A stretch of 64,000 nucleotides of DNA from S5-A14a sp022766365 (GTDB taxonomy: Bacteria > Bacillota > Clostridia > Peptostreptococcales > Anaerovoracaceae), in the NCBI GenBank assembly GCA_050313295.1, contig JBNPLD010000005.1; one strand, given 5' to 3'. Below the pieces are notes generated by a model. That model had not been told where the DNA came from, made no database searches, and saw only the letters and a program-made list of their open reading frames with translations. Below, piece after piece: positions 35,996 to 43,053 of this stretch (position 1 is its first letter; the number at the start of each line of letters is the position of its first letter). The translations under genes and the position numbers were made by a program.

Positions 35996-37177
35996 TCAGG
36001 TTCCTGCCCGGTTTACTTTTAGATCTGCAGGAGGATAAATAATTCTGCCTGAAATCAGGATATCTTTTTCTAAGGAACTCAATCCTTCGATTTTTATTTC
36101 AGGGCAGAAGTTAGGATTCGGAAATCCTGAGCCTCCAATGCTTGGAAGTGCATTTTTCCCACCAAGTATCTTTGGAGCTATGTAGAAATATGCATAGTCC
36201 GCAAGCTTGTGACCGAGAAAACTTGCATGAACGGTACTGCCCCCTTCAACCAGTATGCTGTCAATGTTGTAGGGCGGTTTTGCAAGATAGTTGAGTACAT
36301 CATACAAATTGAGGAATCCGTTTTCATTCACATCTAATCCAATGACATCAACGCCGGCAGCGGATAGAATTGAAACCTTATTTCCACTGTTTTTTTTGCC
36401 CCTTTGAGCTAAAGTATTTTTATCGCATAGGACTAAGGTTTTAATCTTATCAGCTGTTTTTACAATTTTGCATTCTATAGGTATCCTGAGATTGGCATCT
36501 AAAATTATTCGAACAGGATTGTTACCGCTAAAATTTTCTATCCTGCAGTTGAGAGTCGGATCATCTTCCAATACTGTATTTATTCCGACTAATATTCCCA
36601 TATACTTGTGCCTTAGCATATGGGCGTGATTTCTGGAAGCTTCCGATGTTATCCATTGAGACATGCCGGATGCTGAAGCCGTTTTGCCATCCATGGTTTC
36701 GGCAATTTTGAGTGCTACGAACGGTCTGTGCAGAAGCTGTTTTGTTATAAAGAACTTATTCATTTCTTTTGCTTCATTTTCCAGCAGACCTACTTCTACC
36801 TCAATTCCATTATTTCTTAAAATATTAATCCCTTTGCCTGATACGACCGGGTTAGGATCAGTCATAGCACACACTACTCTGTTTATATTTGCAGAAATAA
36901 TCGCTTCAGTACATGGTGGAGTTTTTCCATAGTGACAGCAAGGTTCAAGAGTAACGTAAAGAGTCGATCCTGCAAGATTTTCCGGGGTTTTTACAGAGGA
37001 AATCGCTTCACGCTCAGCATGGGGCATGCCATAAGCATGGTGATAACCGATACCCAGGATTTCACCGGATTTAACTATTACTGCACCGACCATAGGATTG
37101 GGGTTTACAGATCCGGCACCTTTTTTTGCCTCGTTTAAAGCGATTTTCATATACTTTTCGTCCTCTTTTGATATCAT
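35996..37177 (-). CDS. ribD: Bifunctional riboflavin deaminase/reductase
   Basis: 393 residues. The N-terminal zinc deaminase (about 1-145) has PHAERE and PCCHYGKTPPC. The C-terminal reductase (about 150-390) has VALKIAETMDGK, SQWITSEASR and LVEGGSTVHASFL. It performs steps 2 and 3 of riboflavin synthesis. ATG 37177 is chosen because GGAGG lies about 9 bases upstream; a TTG at 37192 has no site. It is the first gene after the FMN riboswitch. Confidence 0.97.
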   Translation of the reverse strand: MISKEDEKYMKIALNEAKKGAGSVNPNPMVGAVIVKSGEILGIGYHHAYGMPHAEREAISSVKTPENLAGSTLYVTLEPCCHYGKTPPCTEAIISANINRVVCAMTDPNPVVSGKGINILRNNGIEVEVGLLENEAKEMNKFFITKQLLHRPFVALKIAETMDGKTASASGMSQWITSEASRNHAHMLRHKYMGILVGINTVLEDDPTLNCRIENFSGNNPVRIILDANLRIPIECKIVKTADKIKTLVLCDKNTLAQRGKKNSGNKVSILSAAGVDVIGLDVNENGFLNLYDVLNYLAKPPYNIDSILVEGGSTVHASFLGHKLADYAYFYIAPKILGGKNALPSIGGSGFPNPNFCPEIKIEGLSSLEKDILISGRIIYPPADLKVNRAGT

Positions 37178-37214
37178 TTCACAATCCTCCAAGTAGTTAT
37201 CTTTATATAGGGTA

Positions 37215-37250
37215 TAAAAAAAGAGTGCATCCTTGTCAGGGCACTCTTAA
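37215..37250 (-). terminator. Riboswitch-controlled terminator
   Basis: On the minus strand AAGAGTG/CACTCTT stem with GC extension and a run of T, between aptamer and ribD. It would form when FMN is bound. Confidence 0.88.
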
Positions 37251-37337
37251 AAAATCTTGGAACCAGCCACATGTTTCAGCAAATAAAAACCGAGAAAAAA
37301 TTCCCGGGCATTCAACAAAACAACTGTCATTCAGCTA

Positions 37338-37469
37338 TCTTCTTCCATCCAGACTATACTGTCGGTCTCGGAGTTGCACCGAGTCAGCTCAAAATCAAAT
37401 TATACTCGAATATGATTCATCACTCGCGGACTATACCGCCGGTCGGGAATTACACCCTGCCCTGAAGAT
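37338..37469 (-). promoter_or_regulatory. FMN riboswitch (RFN element)
   Basis: Minus-strand sequence carries the conserved blocks CAGGGCAGGGTG, TTCCCGACCGGCGGTATAG, GACTCGGTG and GTCTGGATGGAAGAAG in order. FMN binding is known to favour the downstream terminator and lower rib expression. The first 29 nt (37441-37469) form part of the 86-bp repeat that borders the integrated element. Confidence 0.97.
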
Positions 37470-37526
37470 TTATTAAGTTTGTTAATCCCATTATAAGCCT
37501 ACATATGGCTATTTTCAAGTACTTTT
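37441..37526. repeat. Left 86-bp att repeat (rib promoter plus riboswitch 5' end)
   Basis: Identical over 86 bp to 42927-43012. It contains the rib promoter and the first ~29 nt of the FMN aptamer. The rest of the aptamer continues to the left, so this copy is the functional one. Confidence 0.95.
37490..37518 (-). promoter_or_regulatory. Sigma-A promoter of the rib operon, inside the att repeat
   Basis: Minus strand TTGAAA (37513-37518), 17-bp spacer, TATAAT (37490-37495). The same promoter is present in the right repeat copy near 42976-43004. Confidence 0.9.
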
Positions 37527-37557
37527 AGAAATTTTTATTTTTTCTTTTTTACATAAA

Positions 37558-38778
37558 TTAACGTAAATCTACGTAGGTTATAAAAAAAAATGGCGTAAAT
37601 TTGGCGTAAGCATGTAATTTGCTGAGCTCATTTCGTACAGTATTATTATCCAAATGAGTGTATAAATTTAAAGTCATTTTGATACTTTTATGACCCATTA
37701 CGGATTGAATTGCTTTTATATTCAATCCTGATTCTACCATTCTTGTGCATGCGGTATGTCTTAGAATATGAGGCGTTATAATTGGCAACTGTATATCTCT
37801 ATTATCGTTTTTAGAAGATACAATTCTCATATTTCTTCTAACATTTGAAGGATAAATCGGTTTGCCTGATTTTGAGAAATTCGATATAAACAAGAAATCT
37901 TTAAAGCCATTTAATTCAAAGGTCTTGTCAATGTTTAAATCGTTCACAATGTTTATCTGTTCAACCAAAATTGATTTAATGTATTCCGTCATAGGAATAA
38001 TCCTCATGCCAGCTTTTGTTTTTGTACTCGTATCACAGTATAATTGTGTTTTTCCATGTATTCTTCTATAGTGAAGTTGATGATTTATATTAATCTGATT
38101 GTTTTCAAAATCTATATCAGAAATAGTTAATCCTAAAGCCTCACCAATCCTCAAACCTGTTGCAAGGAGAAGGACATAAAGTTGGAAAAAATACTTTCCA
38201 TTTTTGGATAATTTAACTCTTTCTAAAAACTCTTTTTCTTCTTCGACCGTTAAAGCAAATTTAACTTTTGAATCAGAACTTGGAAAACTTCTCATAGAAT
38301 TAGAAGCCGGATTTTTGAGTATTATATCGTCATCAACAGCCACTTGTAAGGATGGATGGATGATTTTATGTAAAATCGCTATACTTCCATTTGATAAACC
38401 TGCCTTTTGATTGATGAGATAAAAGTTCTTAATATGTGATTTTTTAATATTTGCAACTGCCATATTGCCTAATTGGCTATTTTCGATACTATGATGATAA
38501 TAAAACCAATAATTATCAAGGGTAGACTGCTTTAAATCTGTTCTTGACTTTAAATAGGAAGTGATTAAATCATTCAATTTTATATTTGATGTAAAAATTC
38601 CAAGACTGTTATTTAGAATGATTTTTTCTTCCTTATAGCGTAAATCATTAAGGGTAGTTGCATATATAGTCCTGCGCTTTCCATTGCTGTCAACCCATCT
38701 ATACGAATATGAACCGTTCTTTCTCTCTGTTTCACCGCATTTTAGTACCCTTCCTTTACTGTCTTTTCTTTTTTTCAT
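37558..38778 (-). CDS. int: Tyrosine integrase (Tn916 Int-like)
   Basis: 406 residues. N-terminal arm-binding domain (RKDSKGRVLKCGETERKNGSYSYRW), core-binding domain and catalytic domain with Arg in ATGLRIGEALGL, HILRHTACTRM, MGHKSIKMT and the nucleophile Tyr in NLYTH. The ATG is set by GGAGG 5 bases upstream. The stop is 32 bp from the left att repeat, as expected for an integrase beside its attachment site. Paired TGGCGTAAA motifs lie inside its 3' end. Confidence 0.95.
   Translation of the reverse strand: MKKRKDSKGRVLKCGETERKNGSYSYRWVDSNGKRRTIYATTLNDLRYKEEKIILNNSLGIFTSNIKLNDLITSYLKSRTDLKQSTLDNYWFYYHHSIENSQLGNMAVANIKKSHIKNFYLINQKAGLSNGSIAILHKIIHPSLQVAVDDDIILKNPASNSMRSFPSSDSKVKFALTVEEEKEFLERVKLSKNGKYFFQLYVLLLATGLRIGEALGLTISDIDFENNQININHQLHYRRIHGKTQLYCDTSTKTKAGMRIIPMTEYIKSILVEQINIVNDLNIDKTFELNGFKDFLFISNFSKSGKPIYPSNVRRNMRIVSSKNDNRDIQLPIITPHILRHTACTRMVESGLNIKAIQSVMGHKSIKMTLNLYTHLDNNTVRNELSKLHAYAKFTPFFFITYVDLR
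37591..37610. repeat. Arm-type repeat pair inside the left end
   Basis: TGGCGTAAA and TGGCGTAAG, 11 bp apart, mirror the pair at 42862-42881 on the other side of the circular att core. Candidate Int arm-binding sites. Confidence 0.55.
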
Positions 38779-38852
38779 TACTACCTCCTTGAGCAAACTC
38801 AAGCAAGCTGAATATGCTATATTTTACCATATAATATATGTATTGTCCAAGG

Positions 38853-39050
38853 TTAGAGGACATTTGCTTGATTTAGAAATTCTTCTAGTTTTTTTCTCTT
38901 TATTACTCTCTTAGCTCCAATTCTGATTACTAAATCCTGATTTGAATTAATTATATCTCTCATTTTATTAATCCCGATTCCAGAATATTTTGAAGCCTCT
39001 TCTATTGTCAAATTATATTTTTCCCATAAAGGTATGTTTTTATTGTTCAT
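38853..39050 (-). CDS. xis: Excisionase (Tn916 Xis-like)
   Basis: 65 residues, winged-helix: IPLWEKYNLTIEEASKY near the start, GIGINKMRDI, and a basic wing (VIKRKKLEEFL). Tn916 Xis has the same start (IPIWERYTLTIEEASKY). It directs Int toward excision. The ATG overlaps the rep stop by 4 bases and the gene ends 74 bp before int, so rep-xis-int is one operon. Confidence 0.92.
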   Translation of the reverse strand: MNNKNIPLWEKYNLTIEEASKYSGIGINKMRDIINSNQDLVIRIGAKRVIKRKKLEEFLNQANVL

Positions 39051-40075
39051 GATTTACCTCCGATTGATTTAAAATAATCCGTTATACTGTATTCTTGTAC
39101 AGTATTATTTTTACTAAATACCATGACGGTATTGATTCGTCTTAGGAATGCTTTCCATGTTTCTCCTTCAAATTCCTGCACAGATGGGTATTGTAGTTCC
39201 AAAGGAATATTGCTAATTATATAAACACTTGTGTAACAAGCTACCTTATCCTTATATCTTGCAGGAAGCGAAGCATTAGGATACCCCTCTAGATATTTCA
39301 GCATATCTTCAATTGGAAGGCTGCTCCTAAATTCTTCAAAGCAAATTGCATTTTGATTGCGATAGCCATCAAATGGGTGTCTATAGTTTGTTATTCGAAA
39401 CACGTTAACATAATTGTGCTTTTCCATTACATATCTTGTTTTTCCTGTTTCTGTTTCACCTTGAATGTATATTGTCTCAATATCTCTAAATGTTGACTTG
39501 TATTTTTCTTCAAGTAGTTCTTGTTTATACTGGTCAATGGAATTAGAATACAACAACATTTCGGGAAATGCTCTTATAATATCAATCTTGCTTATTCCAG
39601 CCTCAATAAGCTCTACAATCATAGCTTGACGATTCAATTTAGAGTTACGTGTGTCATCTTCTGGCAAATCTCCATACTCTTCAAACGAACCTTCTATAGA
39701 TGTTTCAGCTTTGTCGGTATTTTCCCATTTACCAGATTTTCTGACATAATCACGATTTGATTTTGAAGAACCTTTTGCAGGCTCAATATGTGCAGATTGA
39801 AATTTATTCTTGATTGTGCTGAATCTAATCGGGCTTCTAGAATACAAATATACATGAGTATGGAAATTCCCAGTTTTTCCAACTTCATCACTCATACAAT
39901 AGTATTCTACTGTTGTTAATTTTTCCAATTGAGATTTAATATATTCGTGAGTGAAAGTTATTATGCCGTCGTCTGGATGATTAATAACAAGCACGTATTT
40001 ACGGCATTGAGTATCACGTGTACTTGTGTTATAATCAACGCAAGAGGTATTATTGTTATTTTTAGATTCTTTCAT
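39047..40075 (-). CDS. rep: CRESS-type replication initiator (HUH endonuclease + SF3 helicase)
   Basis: 342 residues. The HUH nuclease domain has motif I VLVINHP (about 28-34), motif II HTH (72-74, in FHTHVYL) and motif III YVRK (Tyr110, Lys113). The superfamily-3 helicase domain has Walker A GETETGKT (206-213), Walker B AICFEEF (243-249) and motif C IISN. This single-Tyr nuclease plus SF3 order is that of circovirus/geminivirus Reps and bacterial CRESS plasmids. It should nick the loop at 40188-40211 and drive rolling-circle replication. The start is uncertain: ATGs at 40123 and 40147 are in frame; AAAGG lies about 18 bases before 40075. Confidence 0.88.
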   Translation of the reverse strand: MKESKNNNNTSCVDYNTSTRDTQCRKYVLVINHPDDGIITFTHEYIKSQLEKLTTVEYYCMSDEVGKTGNFHTHVYLYSRSPIRFSTIKNKFQSAHIEPAKGSSKSNRDYVRKSGKWENTDKAETSIEGSFEEYGDLPEDDTRNSKLNRQAMIVELIEAGISKIDIIRAFPEMLLYSNSIDQYKQELLEEKYKSTFRDIETIYIQGETETGKTRYVMEKHNYVNVFRITNYRHPFDGYRNQNAICFEEFRSSLPIEDMLKYLEGYPNASLPARYKDKVACYTSVYIISNIPLELQYPSVQEFEGETWKAFLRRINTVMVFSKNNTVQEYSITDYFKSIGGKS

Positions 40076-40148
40076 TGTAAATACGAATTTAACCTTTCTA
40101 ATGAAATAATTTAAATGATACATTGATATTTTATGTGTAGCATACATC

Positions 40149-40164
40149 AATCCCAGTAATCCCA
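40149..40164 (-). repeat. Tandem iterons beside the origin
   Basis: On the minus strand TGGGATT occurs twice at 9-bp period, 24 bp from the stem-loop and on its rep side. CRESS Reps bind short iterons in this position. Confidence 0.6.
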
Positions 40165-40187
40165 ATGGATATATTGTTTGCTACATA

Positions 40188-40211
40188 GACGCGGGTAATA
40201 CTAACCGCGTC
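40188..40211 (-). other. Candidate rolling-circle origin stem-loop
   Basis: A 7-bp GC-rich stem GACGCGG/CCGCGTC. The minus-strand loop is TTAGTATTAC, which includes TAGTATTAC and matches the CRESS-virus nonanucleotide NANTATTAC at every fixed base. It lies just upstream of rep, same strand. Nicking between the last T and AC is expected. Confidence 0.85.
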
Positions 40212-40220
40212 AAATTATCC

Positions 40221-40253
40221 TGAGCCATAGCCCCACGTTGTGGGGCAGGCTCA
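40221..40253. terminator. Strong two-part hairpin beside the origin
   Basis: Outer stem TGAGCC/GGCTCA and inner stem GCCCCAC/GTGGGGC separated by a small internal loop. It follows the stop of the gene at 40261 (minus) without a good T-run. It may be a terminator or a single-strand origin. Confidence 0.6.
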
Positions 40254-40260
40254 GAAACCT

Positions 40261-40788
40261 TTATTTAGAGCTTCGTTCTATGAAATCACGTAGACGAATG
40301 TTACGTTTGAAATTATTAAGTTCAACGTTACCCAGTTCGTTTGTGGCAACAAGTATTGTGATATTTGTTGCGTTAAATTCACTGACTGCAATTTCAGGAA
40401 GATTTCCAAAATTATTTCGGAACATATATCTACGCATAGAAACTGTAATTCTTGACTTGACATTCTCATATAAAACATTTTTTGAAAATCTATTGAAATG
40501 AAGCATGTAGTTTAATGAGACATAATTTTCATAGAAAGTATATCGGTCAAAAACCACCTCGTCAGCATTCAAAATCACTTTGATATCTGATGAAAAATTT
40601 GAACCAAAATCAGAAAAAATGAATGTTCTGCTTTTGAGAATCTTCGCCTCATTCGATTTTGAAATTTCAAAAGTGATTTTCTTTACGCTTTTCTCGAACT
40701 GCCGGATAAGCCCGGCAGTTCTCGAATCAGTTCGAAGGACAATATAAAGCCCTAGGAAAGCAATAATTAATATTATGATGTTAATCAT
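40261..40788 (-). CDS. Membrane-anchored hypothetical protein of the element
   Basis: 175 residues. One N-terminal membrane helix (about 1-20, INIIILIIAFLGLYIVL), then a soluble, charged domain rich in beta-type sequence. Not recognised. Its start overlaps the upstream gene stop by 1 base, so the pair is coupled. The stop is 7 bp from the hairpin and about 50 bp from the origin stem-loop. Confidence 0.7.
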   Translation of the reverse strand: MINIIILIIAFLGLYIVLRTDSRTAGLIRQFEKSVKKITFEISKSNEAKILKSRTFIFSDFGSNFSSDIKVILNADEVVFDRYTFYENYVSLNYMLHFNRFSKNVLYENVKSRITVSMRRYMFRNNFGNLPEIAVSEFNATNITILVATNELGNVELNNFKRNIRLRDFIERSSK

Positions 40789-41054
40789 TAATTCTTCTCC
40801 TTGTCAACAGGTATTAAATTAGCAATAACTGCCTTGCCCTTGTAGCCCACACCATAGACTACAGTATATCGATTCCCGATAGCCAGCTTGGAAGTGTCGA
40901 AACGTACAAAGGCCCATTCTGCGACTTTTCCATCGGCACGAATTGCATTGGATTTTTGCCAATCCTCAAAATCGTGGATAAAATAAATCATCGATCCGAG
41001 TATTTGCCCATCCGAGTTTTTTCGAACGAGGACGCCAGACAGGATTATTTCCAT
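40788..41054 (-). CDS. Small hypothetical protein (possible OB-fold)
   Basis: 88 residues, no signal peptide, alternating hydrophobic pattern with GKVAEWAFVRFD and YTVVYGVGYKGKAVI, reminiscent of a small beta barrel. Size and place beside a rolling-circle Rep would suit a single-strand DNA-binding protein, but this is a guess. Translationally coupled to the next gene. Confidence 0.65.
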   Translation of the reverse strand: MEIILSGVLVRKNSDGQILGSMIYFIHDFEDWQKSNAIRADGKVAEWAFVRFDTSKLAIGNRYTVVYGVGYKGKAVIANLIPVDKEKN

Positions 41055-41127
41055 GAAGTCTTACCACCTTTCCTTCCCCTCGCGGTAGAAATATAGACAA
41101 TTCTGCACGCGAGAGAAAATATTTTTT

Positions 41128-41156
41128 AACTCAAGTTACCCGGGTTTTCTCGAGCT
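41128..41156. promoter_or_regulatory. Candidate operator palindrome between divergent element genes
   Basis: Imperfect dyad around CCCGGG (41139-41144), with ACTCAAG on the left and CTCGAGC on the right. It lies in the 175-bp gap between 41054 (minus) and 41230 (plus) and may serve both promoters. Confidence 0.4.
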
Positions 41157-41229
41157 AATTAGATCGTAACAGTTCTGCAGGAAACAAACAATTTAAAAAG
41201 TGACATTTTACATTGCAAAGGAGTAAAAA

Positions 41230-41808
41230 ATGAAAGAATTAAAACGTGATGAAAGAATTTATCAAATCATGAGTATGAACTCAGAAGAAACAGCTGAATA
41301 CATTTTATCTGACAAAATAATTGCAAAGAAATTTCTGGAAGAACATCTTTCGGAAGTGATGAAAAACGCTTATAAGCTTTGTGGAGAAAATAAAACAAAG
41401 GTTCTCAGCGAATTTAAAGATGAAAATGGAATGTATGAAATTACGCGACCTACACTGGATGCTTGGTTAGATTCTAATAAAAAGATATGTCTTAGGAAGG
41501 AAAATGTTGAATTAATAATGCGTAAGCCTATAATGAAAGAGGCTGCAGCCATGTTTTTCGAAAAGAACTCCTTTAATAGCAGCATGTATACTAATCACTC
41601 AATTAGTATTAAAAAGATGAAAGTCGATTATATTAAAGAATTTTTAGTTGATAATCCTCGAATCTTAGATTTAATATATATATCTTGTAGAGTAACAGGA
41701 TATAGCGAAGAAAATAAAAAGGGGAATATATCAATAGATAAATTTAAAAGTGATATATCTTTAGCAGAAGAACTTCTAGATAAAGAAGAATATGAACAAT
41801 ATGATTAA
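41230..41808 (+). CDS. Hypothetical regulator-like protein of the element
   Basis: 192 residues, mostly helical and charged, no signal peptide or membrane segment. A helix-turn-helix-like stretch (YEITRPTLDAWLDSNKKI) hints at DNA binding, but no family was recognised. AAAGGAG precedes the ATG. It is divergent from the 40788-41054 gene with a palindrome between them, which suits an element repressor. Confidence 0.6.
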   Translation: MKELKRDERIYQIMSMNSEETAEYILSDKIIAKKFLEEHLSEVMKNAYKLCGENKTKVLSEFKDENGMYEITRPTLDAWLDSNKKICLRKENVELIMRKPIMKEAAAMFFEKNSFNSSMYTNHSISIKKMKVDYIKEFLVDNPRILDLIYISCRVTGYSEENKKGNISIDKFKSDISLAEELLDKEEYEQYD

Positions 41809-41873
41809 TTAGAAGAAGGAAATCAGTATAGATGATAAGCAACAAAATTATTATATAAACTTTAAAAAATAAC

Positions 41874-41903
41874 TTGACTTTCTCATTAAGGGGGGGGTAG
41901 AAT
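41874..41903 (+). promoter_or_regulatory. Promoter with G8 tract in the spacer (probable phase switch)
   Basis: TTGACT (41874-41879), 18-bp spacer ending in eight G (41890-41897), then TAGAAT (41898-41903). Slippage by one G would give the optimal 17-bp spacing or a poorer 19. Confidence 0.75.
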
Positions 41904-41946
41904 AAACATAAGTTTACAACAATAGATGTTTATAGGAGTAAGAGTT

Positions 41947-42744
41947 ATGTTAAAGAAAGAAATTAAGAAAGTAGTTGCTACGGCAACGGTTATGGCAGTT
42001 ATGGTTGCACCGGCAGTTTATATGGGTATGGCTGATGGTGGAGTGTTTGCGGATAGCGATGTAAGTGGTGTTGAAGGTCAGGGAGCGGGACATTGGGAAA
42101 AAGTTCTTGTTAGTCCTGAGGAACCTGTTTATGAAGAACATACTTTTGTACAGTTCTACCTTTTAAATGAGTTTAAAGAAGAATACGATCTTACAGGGTT
42201 GACAGATGATCAGTTTGAAGATATAATAGAAATGGGGGTTGCTAAAGAGTATCGTTATTCAATAATAAGTAAAAATATACAAGTAGGAACCAAACCAGCA
42301 GTATATAAAGATGTATGGGTAACTGACCCAGTGACACCTGAGAAACCAGATACACCAGTGACACCTGAGAAACCAGATACACCAGTGACACCTGAGAAAC
42401 CAGATACACCAGTGACACCTGCTCCAGAAGACCCAAAGGTAGACCCAGGTAAGGAAGATAAGGTAGATGATACGATAAAACCATCCCCAATCGTTCCTCA
42501 GAAGCCTGAAGATGAGAAAATAGACTCAACCGGTGTGGCTACAACAGACAATACTGCTATTGATAAAAAAGACAATACAAATACAACTGCTACTACAAAT
42601 GGTACGGTAGCTCCTCAGACTAAGACTCAGCCTAAGAAGGATGTCCCTAATACTGGTGACGCTAGTAATCTAGCTCTATATGCTATGGGTATTCTTGGAG
42701 CAGGTGCAGCTTTGGCAGGAGCTAAGGCTAAGAAGAATAGATAG
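41947..42744 (+). CDS. Sortase-anchored surface protein carried by the element
   Basis: 265 residues. The signal peptide (about 1-30, ends VFADS) is followed by a globular N-terminal domain (about 35-125), a Pro-rich spacer with three TPEKPDTPV repeats and a Thr/Asn-rich stalk, then VPNTGD, a membrane segment and a basic tail. VPNTG is an LPXTG variant, so it should be linked to the cell wall. ATG 41947 is chosen for AGGAG 8 bases upstream. The G8 promoter suggests on/off expression. It is the only obvious cargo gene. Confidence 0.85.
   Translation: MLKKEIKKVVATATVMAVMVAPAVYMGMADGGVFADSDVSGVEGQGAGHWEKVLVSPEEPVYEEHTFVQFYLLNEFKEEYDLTGLTDDQFEDIIEMGVAKEYRYSIISKNIQVGTKPAVYKDVWVTDPVTPEKPDTPVTPEKPDTPVTPEKPDTPVTPAPEDPKVDPGKEDKVDDTIKPSPIVPQKPEDEKIDSTGVATTDNTAIDKKDNTNTTATTNGTVAPQTKTQPKKDVPNTGDASNLALYAMGILGAGAALAGAKAKKNR
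42331..42420 (+). repeat. 27-bp tandem repeats in the surface-protein gene
   Basis: Three perfect copies (42331, 42358, 42385) plus a 9-bp partial copy, coding for a 9-residue Pro-rich unit. In-frame copy-number change would vary stalk length. Confidence 0.95.
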
Positions 42745-42779
42745 TAGAAGATTAGATAATTATTTTATCATTAAAAATT

Positions 42780-42825
42780 AAAAAGGAATGTATCTTTCTA
42801 AGATGGATATACATTCCTTTTTTAA
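42780..42825 (+). terminator. Bidirectional terminator after the surface-protein gene
   Basis: AAAAAGGAATGTAT / ATACATTCCTTTTT long stem; A-run before and T-run after. Confidence 0.9.
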
Positions 42826-42861
42826 TTATGATTTATTCAGATTGCTTTCGTTTTAATTATT

Positions 42862-42881
42862 TGGCGTAAAAATGGCGTAAA
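42862..42881. repeat. Arm-type repeat pair inside the right end
   Basis: TGGCGTAAA twice, 11 bp apart, 45 bp before the right att repeat. Same motif and spacing as 37591-37610. Confidence 0.55.
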
Positions 42882-42926
42882 CCATCTTTAAAGAATTCAC
42901 CAACCCTGTATTTCCAATGAGTTCAG

Positions 42927-43012
42927 GGTCGGGAATTACACCCTGCCCTGAAGATTTATTAAGTTTGTTAATCCCATTATAAGCCTACATATGGCTATTT
43001 TCAAGTACTTTT
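42927..43012. repeat. Right 86-bp att repeat (promoter plus truncated riboswitch)
   Basis: Perfect copy of 37441-37526. Here the aptamer breaks off after its first ~29 nt, so this copy cannot work as a riboswitch. Its promoter points leftward into the element's right end. Confidence 0.95.
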
Positions 43013-43053
43013 TCTATTTCTTATTTTTTGATTTTCATACAAATAAATGTGGG

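Larger units (their letters stand above)
37441..43012. mobile_element. Integrated CRESS-Rep element in the FMN riboswitch
   Basis: 5486-bp unit bounded by perfect 86-bp direct repeats. It contains, from left: int, xis, rep (one operon, minus), a stem-loop origin, two unknown genes (minus), a regulator-like gene and a surface-protein gene (plus). Paired TGGCGTAAA motifs lie just inside both repeats. Together these are the parts needed for a circular form to replicate by rolling circle and to integrate. Activity is inferred. Confidence 0.85.

Noticed and set aside
40221..40253. Hairpin at 40221-40253 as the replication origin
   Set aside because: Its loop is only GTT and lacks a nonanucleotide; the neighbouring stem-loop at 40188-40211 has TAGTATTAC.
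42927..43012. Second functional FMN riboswitch
   Set aside because: Only the first ~29 nt of the aptamer are present; the sequence then diverges, and no terminator or rib gene follows.
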